From Vibrio mytili (lineage in GTDB: Bacteria; Pseudomonadota; Gammaproteobacteria; Enterobacterales; Vibrionaceae): a stretch of DNA of 64,000 bases. The stretch lies in the NCBI RefSeq assembly GCF_000830505.1, contig NZ_JXOK01000026.1, forward strand, positions 104,694 to 168,693, in the 5' to 3' direction. Shown piece after piece: positions 8,876 through 18,560 of the stretch (the stretch's first letter is position 1; each line of letters opens with the position of its first letter). The position numbers were made by a program, and so were the translations under genes. The notes under the pieces are model-generated. The model was given only the letters and a program-made list of their open reading frames with translations. It was not told the origin of the DNA and made no database searches.

Positions 8876-9225
8876 TTTGTGCCCCTAGTTATTGGATTTA
8901 AGATGCAGTGATACATTAATTCGCATTATAAAATAAGTATTCCGTGTCTGCCAACGTTTTAGGTCAAAAAATTGTTTTTTATTTAATCGATGTGCTTTTT
9001 TTCACCAATCATGATTTGAGTATTGAGATGTTTGGGGGCTTTTTTCTCTCGTAACTAAAGTCTGTCAGTAATAAGTTTACGACTTAAATTAAGTTTGATT
9101 TTCTATCGCTTAGTGTCGTTACAGACGTCGTGTTTGGTAGGCGAGACGTTCGAGCAAGCTCAGATATGGCATACCGCTGTTTTTTTGACCATAATTGAAA
9201 TGTCTGCACAGGTAAGGAAATCGTT
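8876..9225. other. Intergenic region between nagB and the DUF3081 gene
   Basis: A divergent 350-base region that must hold the nagB promoter and the promoter of the small gene at 9226. It has several T-rich tracts. An AATTCGC...AAAATAAG stretch near 8918 loosely resembles a NagC-type site, but too poorly to call. Confidence 0.35.
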
Positions 9226-9477
9226 ATGAAAAATGAACTCGATCCGAGCAAAGTATTGCAAGCTTACGAAAACGTGATGAATAACGGTATGCCAACCGAT
9301 TTGGGGAAAATTTACGAAGGGATTGAAGCGTTTTCTGACTATGATGGTTACAACGTATTTTTACGAGGAAATGGCGTAGAATTAAAAATAGGTTTCCACA
9401 ATACGTATCATCTTGAGTACGACCAAGAGCACTTGAAAGAAAGCTTTTTAAAGAAAATCGCTATGCTAGCGAAGTAG
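9226..9477 (+). CDS. DUF3081 family protein, 83 aa
   Basis: A small soluble protein matching my recollection of DUF3081, a family of uncharacterised gammaproteobacterial proteins: N-terminal KVLQAYENVMNNG, a central DGYNVFLRGNGVELKIGFHNTYHL, then YDQEHLKESFLKKI. ATG 9226 is preceded by GTAAGGAAA. It is monocistronic. No function is known. Confidence 0.6.
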   Translation: MKNELDPSKVLQAYENVMNNGMPTDLGKIYEGIEAFSDYDGYNVFLRGNGVELKIGFHNTYHLEYDQEHLKESFLKKIAMLAK

Positions 9478-9568
9478 ATGGGATTAGAAAAGGAGGTGTG
9501 ATGTAGTACGCAACACGCTCTTTTTTAAAAATCCCTCAGGGTGTTCACATCTGTAGCGCTGGGGAATG

Positions 9569-9605
9569 AGAACTCAGTACGGCAAATGAGGTTGTACTGA
9601 GTTCT
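9569..9605. repeat. Perfect inverted repeat (hairpin) downstream of maoP
   Basis: AGAACTCAGTAC (9569-9580) and GTACTGAGTTCT (9594-9605) are 12-base perfect inverted arms. T runs are poor on both strands, so it may be a weak bidirectional terminator between two convergent genes, or an mRNA-stabilising hairpin. Confidence 0.6.
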
Positions 9606-9626
9606 TAAAATACCGTGGTTGGTGTA

Positions 9627-9980
9627 TTAATCTTCTTCGACCAAGACGTCTTCTGTATAGTCTTCCAATGCTTCTGGTTTGTTACGACCATTCAACGTGT
9701 GGAAACGTTTGCGTCCTCGTGCGAGTTGGGTGTACTTTAACCAAGTGCGCTCGATTTTGGTCTTTGCCTTACCAGGATTCTCTAACACTTTAACGAAGTG
9801 CTTTTCTTCGCTGTTCTCTGGAGTCAACTCGCCTGATTCAAGACCAAGCATCGTATCTCCATAAATTGTTAGGATTTCCTCTTCTGTAAGAGTAAAATCG
9901 CCAGACTTTGCAAAGCCACGTGGAAATTTTACGTTATCGTAAAATCGTTTTTTGCCATGACGGAATTCAGTGTCAGACAT
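9627..9980 (-). CDS. maoP: MaoP-like protein (DUF413)
   Basis: 117 residues matching E. coli MaoP (YifE, DUF413), which with the maoS site organises the Ori macrodomain. Shared motifs are RFYDNVKFPRGFAKSGDFTL near residue 12, an ERTWLKY segment and KRFHTLNGRNKPEALEDYTED at the C-terminus. The start ATG 9980 has AGAGG upstream; the frame extends to a GTG at 9998 without a better site. It is divergent from hdfR, as in E. coli, so the yifE-hdfR pairing is conserved. Location on chromosome 2 within 10 kb of rctB is notable. A macrodomain role here is inference. Confidence 0.85.
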   Translation of the reverse strand: MSDTEFRHGKKRFYDNVKFPRGFAKSGDFTLTEEEILTIYGDTMLGLESGELTPENSEEKHFVKVLENPGKAKTKIERTWLKYTQLARGRKRFHTLNGRNKPEALEDYTEDVLVEED

Positions 9981-10117
9981 ATCAACAGCCTCTATCACCG
10001 TTATTGATTAATGTAATTAACTAGGGTGAAAATTAGGCTTAAAGTCAGCAAAAGAAAAACAAATTTTTTTTATCGTCATGATTGTGTATCGTTGTTAAAT
10101 TAACCGAGAGATGGTTT

Positions 10118-11010
10118 ATGGATGTAAAGGTCTTTAGAACATTTTTAGAGCTGGCAAGAGTTCGTCATTTTGGACGAGCTGCGAGAACCTGTATATCACC
10201 CAAGCAGCGGTCAGTGCGCGGATTAAACAGCTCGAAGGTTATTTCGACACTCAACTGTTTATTCGTGATCGCAACAACATAAAACTCACCTCTGCAGGTG
10301 AGCGGTTGATTAGTTATGCCGAAGTAATGGTCACGACGCTGCAACAAGCCAAGCTGGAATTGTCACTTGACGATGGGAAAGCTCTGCAGCTGACTTTAGG
10401 TGGTACCCCTAACATTTGGGACGCTTACCTTCAGAACTGCCTGAGTGTGGTCACTGATTCCTTTGGTGGGTATGGCTTTATGGCCGAGGTGATGGGGCGT
10501 GAAATGTTGAGCCGCAGTTTGCTTGACCGCACGCTCGATATGGCATTTGCCTTCGATCAAATCAAAGCAGATGAACTAAACTGTAAAAAAGTGGCAGACG
10601 TTGTTCTGGTGTTGGTTTCGACACAACAAGATTCATTAGATGCGGTATTTGAACATAAATACGTGTACGTCGACTGGGGCACTCGTTTTGCTTCTGAACA
10701 CTCGGAAAGACATCCTAAAATTCCTGCGCCATATCTGCGTACCTCGACGGCCCGTATAGCCCTAGACTTTATCTTAGAGAAGGGTGGGGCGGCATACTTG
10801 CCAGTGTCACTTGTTGAGCCGTTTATTGCGAATGGCCAGCTTTACAAGGTATCTGAAGTGGAAGATTGGCAACGACCTATTTATTTAAGTTACCGCAAGG
10901 CCAGCTCTTCGGTGGATGCAATAAAGCAAGTGGAAGAAATCGTCAAAGAAATCGACCCGTTAACCGCATATAGCTTGCAACAAATAGGCTCTGGTTTGCC
11001 TGAAGAGTAA
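10118..11010 (+). pseudogene. hdfR: HdfR-like LysR regulator, frame broken by one missing base
   Basis: LysR-type regulator. The first 22 residues (MDVKVFRTFLELARVRHFGR) start the winged helix. The frame then shifts at 10181-10185, where GCGAG should read GCGGAG. With one G restored the helix continues as AAENLYITQAAVSARIKQLE and the whole protein is 297 residues, close to E. coli HdfR. The effector domain (10306-11010) is intact. HdfR represses flhDC in E. coli. The divergent maoP partner supports the name. As written the helix-turn-helix is destroyed; a sequence error is as likely as a real mutation. Confidence 0.8.
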
Positions 11011-11040
11011 AATCTCTCGACGTTCAGATTTCTTGAACTG

Positions 11041-11073
11041 AAAAAGACCCTGAGTGTTGTCAGGGTCTTTTTG
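11041..11073. terminator. Bidirectional terminator between hdfR and doxX
   Basis: AAAAAGACCCTGA and TCAGGGTCTTTTT form a 13-base perfect stem with A and T runs on both sides. It serves two convergent genes. Confidence 0.9.
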
Positions 11074-11147
11074 CTTTTACTGGTTGCTGCCAATATATTC
11101 ATCAATCCTGATGTGGTAGGCAGTGATATTGATCGTTGCTTGAACGA

Positions 11148-11594
11148 TTATGAAAGCTTTTTGTTCAGCAAGTTGTCCAGTCCTACTTTACCTGCACCTG
11201 AAAATGCCAGTGAGACGCTCGCGGCGAGTAGCGCTAGACCAAACTCGTAACCGTTGTTCGATAGGAATAACCCGTTTTCGAAGTGAACGGAGAAGATCGC
11301 AACAACCATGGTGAACGCTGTGACAGCTGCGGCTGGTCGAGTGAGTAGACCAAGCAAAAGTAATAAGCCACCAAAGAACTCTCCACTACCCGCTAAAAAG
11401 GCCATTAATATGCCCGGGCCTAAGCCAATTGAATCTAGCCATTGTCCTGTGCCTTCTAAGCCATAACCACCGAACCAGCCAAACAACTTCTGTGAGCCGT
11501 GCGCCATAAAAATGATTCCGATAGGGATGCGCAGTGCTAGTGTGCTGAAGCCCGCATTTGATGTCGTGATTGTCTTAAGTAGTGCTTTCATCAT
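11148..11594 (-). CDS. DoxX family membrane protein
   Basis: 148 residues with four hydrophobic segments. DoxX features are LALRIPIGIIFMAHGSQKLFGWFGGYG near residue 18 (quoted in part: GIIFMAHGSQKLFGWFGG) and a middle EFFGGLLLLLGLLTRPAA. DoxX proteins are small inner-membrane proteins tied to redox or thiol stress (quinone or thiosulfate oxidation in some). The start is the ATG at 11594 because GAGGA precedes it; the frame extends upstream without support. It stands alone, convergent with hdfR. Exact function is unknown. Confidence 0.85.
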   Translation of the reverse strand: MMKALLKTITTSNAGFSTLALRIPIGIIFMAHGSQKLFGWFGGYGLEGTGQWLDSIGLGPGILMAFLAGSGEFFGGLLLLLGLLTRPAAAVTAFTMVVAIFSVHFENGLFLSNNGYEFGLALLAASVSLAFSGAGKVGLDNLLNKKLS

Positions 11595-11825
11595 TCTGTC
11601 CTCAATGGCAATTTTGATACGTAGGAGTGATTCTCCCCTTACTGTTGAGTACAGTTTAAGCACCTTATACTTGGATAAACATAATAGGTTCCCGATTAAC
11701 TAGTTCGAAAAATTAGAATATAATTATTTATTTTATTTAATCAAATAGTTAAGTTTTTATTTTTAGTTTTAATAATGACATATTCGGACTTTATTTAGGT
11801 ATTAGTATTATTTTTTTGATGTTGT

Positions 11826-12395
11826 TTATGAGACAGGCGTGTTGAGGCTGCGCTTGGGTCTGCATGGGTTGCCTACGGCGAGCGTATCTTTTGGGATGTC
11901 TTTCGTGACTACACTTCCGGCACCAATCACGGCGCCATCTCCAATTTTTACGCCAGGTAAAATCACACAGTTTCCACCTATCCATACATTGCTGCCAATT
12001 TCTACCGGCTCTGCATAACCAATATGTTGATTTCGAGTCTGTGCATCCAGTGGATGGTGAGCGGTGTAAACCTGCACATTGGGACCGATAAAAACGTGAT
12101 CGCCAATCGTGACTGGAGCACAGTCAAGGAGAGTGAAATTGAAGTTGATAAACACGTGGTTACCAATTGTCGTGTTAATACCGTAATCGATATTGATGGA
12201 CTTCTCCATATGGACATCTTCGCCAATACTGGCAAAAATCTGCTTGAGTAATTGACGTTGCTGCTGACGATCGCTGCGGGCGGTTTGGTTGTATTCCGCC
12301 GCTCTATCACGTGTTGTATCTCGAACTCGAATTAATTCTTCATCGTTAATATCATAGTGCTCGCCTGACACCATTTTTTCATACGCTGTGGTCAT
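11826..12395 (-). CDS. maa: Maltose O-acetyltransferase-like hexapeptide acetyltransferase
   Basis: A 189-residue left-handed beta-helix acetyltransferase that transfers acetyl from acetyl-CoA to a sugar hydroxyl. The N-terminal Maa/Mac domain begins MTTAYEKMVSGEHYD. Hexapeptide repeats follow (IGDHVFIGPNVQVYT, then IGSNVWIGGNCVILPGVKIG). The catalytic His lies in YTAHHP. The length equals the Maa/LacA/NodL group. Its ATG directly follows the stop of the restored mutarotase frame (TAAATG), so the two are coupled. The precise acceptor sugar is uncertain. Confidence 0.85.
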   Translation of the reverse strand: MTTAYEKMVSGEHYDINDEELIRVRDTTRDRAAEYNQTARSDRQQQRQLLKQIFASIGEDVHMEKSINIDYGINTTIGNHVFINFNFTLLDCAPVTIGDHVFIGPNVQVYTAHHPLDAQTRNQHIGYAEPVEIGSNVWIGGNCVILPGVKIGDGAVIGAGSVVTKDIPKDTLAVGNPCRPKRSLNTPVS

Positions 12396-13474
12396 TTATT
12401 TGTACTCGAATTGATAACTGGTTTGATATTGATAAAGGGATTGTTTGGCAATAAACCTTCGATTCTCTTTGGGCCAGTTTTCATGATTTGGGCAATCAGG
12501 CAGAAACTGAGTTTCCAGCGCTACGCCTGATAGTCATCGTACTCTCCTTGTCGAGAAGGTGTCCCTGCTAAGAAATTACCGCTGTAGAGTTGAATGGCTG
12601 GCTTATCGGTAAACACCGACATAGTGACTTGCTTGTCGGAACTCATCAGTCGAGCGATGGCTTGGCAGCCATCAGTGAGTTCGTTCGGTAGAGTAAACGC
12701 ATGATCATAACCTTTCGCTCTTTTTTGGTCCTCATCTTGAAGTAACTGCTCTCCAATACGATGAGCACGATTGAAATCAAAATGAGTCCCCTTTACGGAC
12801 CTCAGTTCCCCGGTTGGAATTAAGGTCTCATTGGTTGGTAGGTACTCATTAGCGCTAAGTTGCAGTTCGTGATTAAGAATGGTTTGTCCTGATTCTGCAC
12901 CATCCAAGTTAAAGTAGGCATGGTTGGTTAGGTTTATCGGGCAGTCTTGATCACAAATTGCAGAGTATTCGATGCGAACCTGGTTATTGTCTGTCAGTGT
13001 ATAGGCAACTTCAGCGGTTAGGTTTCCTGGAAAGCCTTGATCGCCATCGGGAGACGTCAGGCAATATGTAATCTGGGAATCACTTTTTTCTTTTATTTGC
13101 CACCGGCGCTTGTCAAAGCCTTCAATGCCGCCATGTAGACTGTTTCCATTATTGTTCAGTGTGATGTTGTGCGTTGTGCCGTTTAACTGAAACTGTCCGT
13201 TAGCAATACGATTAGCGAATCGACCGATCGTGGCACCTAGAAATGCACTGTGGGTTTGATAGTCTTTTAGTGTTTTCATCCCCAATAGGACTTCACGTGG
13301 ACCTTGTTCCGTCGGAAGTTGACAGCTCAGCCATGTGGCACCAATGTCCATGAATGTGGCGGTCATGCCTCGTTGATTACGTAAAGTGTGCACGTGGGCC
13401 GGTAATTCATCAGAAAACAAATCAGCTTCAATCGAAGTCTTAATTGACTCTGGAGAGAGGTTCTTAGTCAGCAT
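12396..13474 (-). pseudogene. Aldose 1-epimerase (mutarotase, GalM family), frame broken by one missing base
   Basis: Interconverts alpha and beta anomers of aldohexoses. 317 residues read in frame, with GalM motifs GRFANRIANGQF, NSLHGGIEGFDKRRW, NHAYFNLDG and KGYDHAF, but the frame stops at TAG (12521-12523) in the middle of the conserved DDYQALALETQ motif. With one T restored (GCGTAGCG to GCGTTAGCG) it continues to 12396 through LALETQFLPDCPNH, giving 359 residues and a stop abutting the maa start. Start ATG 13474 has GGAG upstream. A second mutarotase is at 39980. The break is probably a sequence error. Confidence 0.82.
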
Positions 13475-13762
13475 GGCTGCTCCTTATAAAGCTGTATTTA
13501 CACAAATTCAAATATTGTGCCTCATAGTTGAACTCGATATTACAAGGTAACTTAGGAATGAACCGATAAAGCAATCATAAATAGGCACACACAGCTAATT
13601 TGTGCATGCTTTCAACAAATCCGTTTATATGTGAAGGTAAAGTGGCGGGTATAACTTTTTGATTTTTGTTCTTTTTTTCTTTTCAGAATACTGAGGGGTG
13701 ATGAAAGAGCGCCAGAAAAGGGCTCTTTCATTGACGAGAAGGTTTGTGTGGGATTAGTGAGT

Positions 13763-13966
13763 TCAAAGGTTCATTAAGCTTTCAAGCGATTCTTCAACAG
13801 TGTTGTAATGGTAGGTTTGAATGTTTTTACCATCCGTTGTGTTGATTTGAATTTCTGATATTTCGTTGCTTAAGTCACGCTCTATGATGCCAATTGAGTG
13901 ATCAACCGACTTGCTGGTGATGACTCTTTGATTCCTTAATACGATGACGCAGGTATGTAGATTCAT
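13763..13966 (-). CDS. Hypothetical protein, 67 aa
   Basis: A small soluble protein (MNLHTCVIVLRNQRVITSKS...) that reads as alternating beta strands with an acidic C-terminal helix. No family recognised. ATG 13966 is well supported by GAGGGA eight bases upstream. An inverted repeat (TGAAAGAGC / GCTCTTTCA, 13702-13730) lies downstream without a clear T run. Confidence 0.55.
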   Translation of the reverse strand: MNLHTCVIVLRNQRVITSKSVDHSIGIIERDLSNEISEIQINTTDGKNIQTYHYNTVEESLESLMNL

Positions 13967-14231
13967 GCCAATTCCCTCTAGCCTTGATGACGTTGATAAT
14001 GATTTTTGTGATGTTTGGGTTCCTAGCTAAACAAGCAAACGCTTTTCCTTACATCGAAAGTGGATGGCTGCTTATCTAGACAGTCTTTAACTTTAGTGGA
14101 AAAAATCTGAGATGCCAATGTGCACCATTATTAGGTTCCGTAAATGGCTACTATTGTTTCGCGTGAGTCCTACAATATAGACATATTTCATAGTATCTTT
14201 CATCCACGAGTCGCTCGAAAGGACATACCTA

Positions 14232-15599
14232 ATGCCATTGCACCCTTATACTTCGCTGACTTTCGAACAATGTCAAAAGGCTCGCGTTTCCAGAGACGTT
14301 CGCTTTGATGGCCGCTTTTATGTTGCGGTGAAAACGACAGGTATTTTTTGTCGGCCAATTTGTCCGGCTAACTTACCTAACGAAGAGAATGTCGAATATT
14401 TCACTGATAAAGCACAAGCACTTAAGGCTGGATATCGCCCATGCCTGCGTTGTCGACCGGATAGCGCGCCCGGCTCTTGGGCCTGGAAAGGTGTGGAAAC
14501 AACATTTCAGCGAGCGATGACTTTGATCGACAATGGTGAACTTCAGCACAGCGCTGTCACCGAACTCGCTGAGCGACTAGGAGTCTCTGACCGCTATTTA
14601 AGAATGCTTTTTGAGCGATACCTCGGTATGCCGCCAAAACAATATGCCCAATATCAGCAACTCATGTTTGCTAAGCAGTTATTGCATTCGAGTTCGATGT
14701 CCATTACCGATATTGGCTTTGCTGCTGGTTTTAATAGTACACGTCGATTTAACGATGCGTTTCAAAAGTGTTTGAAGCTTACGCCGTCCCAAGTTCGGCG
14801 GCAACTCGTCCAATCATCAGGCGGTCATCAAATAGTTTTGCCATTTCGAGGTGAGTTAAATTGGCAACACATGCTCAATTTCTACCGTATACGAGCGATT
14901 GAAGGTGTAGAAAACGTGACTCAAGAGAGCTATCAGAGAACGGTGCGTATTGAGAATAGCCAAGCATGGTTCAAAGCGACAAAAAGAGACAGTCATCTTA
15001 ATTTAGAGTTTGAAATCGATGATGTTACTCAATTGCAACGTTTGGTTTTAGGTGTGCGCCGTATGTTCGATCTCGATACTGATATTGACACGGTAGAGCA
15101 TTACCTGAATGCCGCGGTTCCTGGCTTAGTAACTGAAAAAGGCATTCGGATTCCGGGGGTATGGAGCCCTTGGGAGGCGGGGGTCCGTGCGATTTTAGGT
15201 CAGCAAGTTTCTGTAAAAGCCGCAATTGGACAGCTCAATTTATTGGTCGAGAAACAGAGTGCTCCGGGCGCGATACGCTACTTTCCAGAACCTGATGCAA
15301 TTGCCAATGCTGATATTAGTTATTTACGTATGCCGCAGAGCCGTAAAGACACCTTAATTCGTTTTGCACAATTGATGCAGCAAAAACCAAAGATCGATCC
15401 GGTACAGTGGCTTGATTTAAAAGGCATTGGCCCGTGGACGATTCATTACGTTCAACTTCGTGGGCAGTCTCTTCCTGATTGCTTGCTAGATAACGATCTA
15501 GTGGTGAAGAGAACCATGCAACGCTATCATTCGTTTGACCGACATGCCGTCTCTCCATGGGGGAGTTATGCCACCTTTCATCTATGGAACCAATCATGA
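14232..15599 (+). CDS. Ada-AlkA fusion: methyl-phosphotriester sensor, AraC domain and 3-methyladenine glycosylase
   Basis: A 455-residue DNA alkylation repair and response protein. The N-terminal Ada zinc domain holds Cys40, Cys44, Cys71 and Cys74 ([11 protein letters not shown] and [10 protein letters not shown]); Cys40 should accept methyl from phosphotriesters and switch on activation. An AraC-type helix-turn-helix follows (about 95-195; [18 protein letters not shown]). The C-terminal AlkA glycosylase has the helix-hairpin-helix [16 protein letters not shown] and Asp420/Asp422 in LLDNDLVVK, one of them the catalytic Asp. The stop overlaps ogt by four bases, so the pair is co-translated. 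Self-activation on methylation is expected by analogy with Ada. Confidence 0.92.
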   Translation: MPLHPYTSLTFEQCQKARVSRDVRFDGRFYVAVKTTGIFCRPICPANLPNEENVEYFTDKAQALKAGYRPCLRCRPDSAPGSWAWKGVETTFQRAMTLIDNGELQHSAVTELAERLGVSDRYLRMLFERYLGMPPKQYAQYQQLMFAKQLLHSSSMSITDIGFAAGFNSTRRFNDAFQKCLKLTPSQVRRQLVQSSGGHQIVLPFRGELNWQHMLNFYRIRAIEGVENVTQESYQRTVRIENSQAWFKATKRDSHLNLEFEIDDVTQLQRLVLGVRRMFDLDTDIDTVEHYLNAAVPGLVTEKGIRIPGVWSPWEAGVRAILGQQVSVKAAIGQLNLLVEKQSAPGAIRYFPEPDAIANADISYLRMPQSRKDTLIRFAQLMQQKPKIDPVQWLDLKGIGPWTIHYVQLRGQSLPDCLLDNDLVVKRTMQRYHSFDRHAVSPWGSYATFHLWNQS

Positions 15600-16078
15600 A
15601 AAAAGTTTATACCGTCATGACTAGTCAATTTGGCGAAGTCACCATTCAGGCCAACGCTGATGGTTTGCTTGGCATTTGGTTTGAAACCTGCACAACGAAA
15701 CCGGATGAGCTTGGTGATCGAGAAGATCATCATCCGGTGTTGAGTGAAAGTGTTGTTCAGTTGCAAGAGTATTTTACTGGGTCACGTAATGACTTTGATC
15801 TCCCACTTGCTGCAAAAGGCACCGATTTCCAAAACCAAGTTTGGCAAGCGCTAACCACAATCCCTTACGGTGAAACATGGAGTTATCAGGATCTGGCGAA
15901 TGCGATTGGCAACCCAAAAGCGGTACGTGCAGTAGGGTTGGCAAATGGTAAAAACCCTATTTCTATTGTTGTGCCTTGCCATCGAGTGATTGGTAAAAAT
16001 GGTAAGCTGACCGGGTATGCTGGTGGCGTGGAGCGAAAGCAAGGTTTGCTGGCGTTAGAGCAAGGTAACAGGCTTTAG
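15596..16078 (+). CDS. ogt: Methylated-DNA--[protein]-cysteine S-methyltransferase
   Basis: Suicide repair protein that moves the methyl group from O6-methylguanine to its own Cys. 160 residues, with the acceptor Cys128 in the invariant PCHR box ([11 protein letters not shown]), preceded by [12 protein letters not shown] and followed by GYAGG. The start at ATG 15596 lies inside the upstream gene's TGA (ATGA); an in-frame upstream start at 15557 is not needed. With the Ada-AlkA protein it reconstitutes the functions that E. coli Ada and AlkA carry. Confidence 0.94.
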   Translation: MKKVYTVMTSQFGEVTIQANADGLLGIWFETCTTKPDELGDREDHHPVLSESVVQLQEYFTGSRNDFDLPLAAKGTDFQNQVWQALTTIPYGETWSYQDLANAIGNPKAVRAVGLANGKNPISIVVPCHRVIGKNGKLTGYAGGVERKQGLLALEQGNRL

Positions 16079-16146
16079 TCGCAATCCATATAAGGACTTG
16101 ATCAATTAAACCTCGTTTGTGTAAACCCTGCGCACTCAGAAATAGG

Positions 16147-16175
16147 AAGCCCCGAAACCATGGTTCCGGGGGCTT
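16147..16175. terminator. Bidirectional hairpin between ogt and yitT
   Basis: AAGCCCCGAAACC pairs with GGTTCCGGGGGCTT with one bulged base. It separates convergent genes. T runs are short. Confidence 0.55.
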
Positions 16176-16208
16176 AGTTTGCTCGCGACAGTGAGAATAG
16201 GCGTCGCT

Positions 16209-16817
16209 TTAAGTCAACTGAGGTTTGGCTTGATATCGCCCTGGTTTATGGTTCATTGCCAAAATTAGGTTTGTAGCGACCGCTCCAATCACTGAGAGAC
16301 CAATTAGGTAAATATCAACAATAAACAGAGACATTATGACAATGGCACAATCCAGAGCCATTTGAACTTTGCCTGCGCGAATGCCATAACGGTCCTGTAA
16401 AAACAACGCTAGGATATTGAATCCTCCCAAGCTCATCTTGTGACGGAAAATGACCAGCATTCCAGTGCCGATCATCCCACCGCCTATTAATGCAGCGTAA
16501 ATTGGCGCGATTCTCGATATTTCCAATACATGGTGCAGGTGGTCAACGGCAAAAGAAACCAGTGACACGGCGATAAGCGTATTGATTGTGAAGCGCCATC
16601 CCATCCGTTTGACGGAAAGAATGTAAAACGGGAGGTTAAGCAGGAAGAAAACTTGTCCAAAACTGAAATCGCTGACTTTGGTAAGGAAGATGGCCAATCC
16701 AGCGGTTCCTCCTGTTAGTAGTCCAACTTTACTAAAAAATATGACGCCTAACGACACCAGTGCGCTACCGAGCATTAGCGCCAGCAGATTTTCTCTTAAG
16801 CTATGATCATTATCCAT
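16209..16817 (-). CDS. YitT family membrane protein
   Basis: 202 residues with five to six transmembrane segments and the DUF161/YitT core: GSALVSLGVIFFSKVGLLTG (residues 16-36, quoted in part), GGTAGLAIFL, and RHKMSLGGFNILALFLQDR near residue 125. It lacks the C-terminal DUF2179 cytoplasmic domain of Bacillus members and so is of the short type. Substrate and role are unknown. ATG 16817 has GGAACA upstream. Monocistronic. Confidence 0.85.
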   Translation of the reverse strand: MDNDHSLRENLLALMLGSALVSLGVIFFSKVGLLTGGTAGLAIFLTKVSDFSFGQVFFLLNLPFYILSVKRMGWRFTINTLIAVSLVSFAVDHLHHVLEISRIAPIYAALIGGGMIGTGMLVIFRHKMSLGGFNILALFLQDRYGIRAGKVQMALDCAIVIMSLFIVDIYLIGLSVIGAVATNLILAMNHKPGRYQAKPQLT

Positions 16818-17017
16818 AAAACATGTTCCTTGGGTTTAATCAAGCCTTCCGCATAGGGTGAAAGTGGGAAGGACAGCGGACCTAAATATTGTCGGTCCAA
16901 AAAACGCTCAATAACATGTCTTGAAAAGTGACCAATGTCGAGTTTTCAGCCAAAATAGGTGCAATGTGAACTGTTTAACATAATGTACACATGTCGTTTA
17001 TGGAAGCGCAACAGAGC

Positions 17018-18451
17018 CTAGAATAAACCACTATTTAACCATAAATGTGCTCCGATGCTGGTGGCATAGCCGATTGCAATGACGGGCGCCCATTTTAGGT
17101 GACCAAAAAAGGTATATTGTCCGCGAGCGGCTCCCATTAATGCCACGCCAGCAGCTGAACCAATCGACAATAAGCTGCCACCAACGCCGGCCGTCAATGT
17201 GACGAGCAGCCAATTTCCTATCGACATACTTGGTTCCATGGTTAAGACGGCAAACATAACGGGGATATTATCTACGATGGCAGAGAGTACCCCAACCATC
17301 ACATTGGCCCACACCGGGTTCCACTCTGTATACATGACATTTGAAATCAACTCTAAATAGCCAAGTAAACTCAAACCACCCACGCACATCACAACACCAT
17401 AAAAGAACAGAAGCGTATCCCACTCCGCCCGTGATACCCGGTGGAAGACATCAAACGGAACGACAGAGCCGATGCGTTTTAAGGCCTGTTCATCTCCATT
17501 GGCAATGGCGATTGCTGTTTTTTTTGCGAGGGATTGCTTAAGTGTCTGGCGTAGAAAATAGCCAAAGAATTGCAAATAAGCTAATCCCATCATCATGCCG
17601 ATGACCGGAGGAAAATGCAGTAATGCATGGAAGCAGACGGCGGTAGCGATGGTAAGGATGAACAACAGAACAATCCGTCTCGCACCACGCTTCAACTCGA
17701 TATGCTCATGTACCGTGTTTGGCTTGGTGTTAGGTACAAAAAATGACATAACAAACGCAGGAACGAAATAGTTAAGCAAAGAGGGCACAAATAGCGGAAT
17801 AAACTCTGCAAAGTGGACATGACCTGCTTGCCAGACCATTAAGGTTGTAATATCACCAAATGGACTGAAAGCGCCGCCTGCGTTTGCTGCGATAACGATA
17901 TTAATACAAGCAATGTTAACGAATTTAGGGTTGTCCCCTGAAACTTTCATGACCACTGCACACATGAGCAGAGCCGTTGTTAAGTTATCAGCGATAGGAG
18001 AAATAATAAACGCAAGAAAACCCGTGAGCCAAAACAACTGTTTAAAACCAAAGCCTTTTCCGACCATCCAAGCTTGCAGAGCATCAAACAGTTTGCGTTC
18101 CTCCATTGCGTTGATGTAAGTCATCGCGACAAGTAGAAACAGTAACAACTCTGCGTATTCCAGTAAGTTATGCTCTAAAGCTGCTTTCGCAACGTCGGGT
18201 TGGTTATTCTGAGCAAATGTATAGCCGATGAGAATCCAAATTAATCCAGCGGCCAATAGTACAGGCTTGGATTTTCTCATTTTTAGATACTCTTCTAGCA
18301 TCACGAGAATATAAGCAATGGAAAAGAGAATGAGAGCGGTGTACCCGACTGCTGAGTTAACCAGGTTGAGCTCATTGGTTGTGGAAGCCATACTCGAGTT
18401 GGAAAATAATAAACAACAGAAAGCTATGACTGAATAAATTGGCATCGACAT
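17018..18451 (-). CDS. nhaD: Na+/H+ antiporter NhaD
   Basis: Inner-membrane sodium/proton antiporter of the IT superfamily, 477 residues, important for Na+ and alkaline tolerance in marine vibrios. It has an N-terminal signal-like segment (residues 1-22), about 12 hydrophobic segments, and NhaD motifs FIISPIADNLTTALLM (about 149-164), NAGGAFSPFGDITTLMVW (about 190-207) and a late AIVDNIPVMFAVL repeat. The duplicated Asp/Asn patches form the ion path in this fold. A short membrane ORF lies 110 bases upstream on the same strand. Confidence 0.94.
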   Translation of the reverse strand: MSMPIYSVIAFCCLLFSNSSMASTTNELNLVNSAVGYTALILFSIAYILVMLEEYLKMRKSKPVLLAAGLIWILIGYTFAQNNQPDVAKAALEHNLLEYAELLLFLLVAMTYINAMEERKLFDALQAWMVGKGFGFKQLFWLTGFLAFIISPIADNLTTALLMCAVVMKVSGDNPKFVNIACINIVIAANAGGAFSPFGDITTLMVWQAGHVHFAEFIPLFVPSLLNYFVPAFVMSFFVPNTKPNTVHEHIELKRGARRIVLLFILTIATAVCFHALLHFPPVIGMMMGLAYLQFFGYFLRQTLKQSLAKKTAIAIANGDEQALKRIGSVVPFDVFHRVSRAEWDTLLFFYGVVMCVGGLSLLGYLELISNVMYTEWNPVWANVMVGVLSAIVDNIPVMFAVLTMEPSMSIGNWLLVTLTAGVGGSLLSIGSAAGVALMGAARGQYTFFGHLKWAPVIAIGYATSIGAHLWLNSGLF

Positions 18452-18560
18452 TTCTCCCTTGTCTTAATGGAGAAATAGTAGACACAAATGAACCGTTTAG
18501 TTGTGAGAGAGTTCGAATTAACGTTAGACGCTAATCATTAGTGTGTCTTTGAGTGCGTGG

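Noticed and set aside
8876..9225. NagC operator upstream of nagB
   Set aside because: Only a loose match was seen by eye; a matrix scan would be needed.
13702..13730. Inverted repeat TGAAAGAGC / GCTCTTTCA as a terminator
   Set aside because: No T run on either strand; left uncalled.
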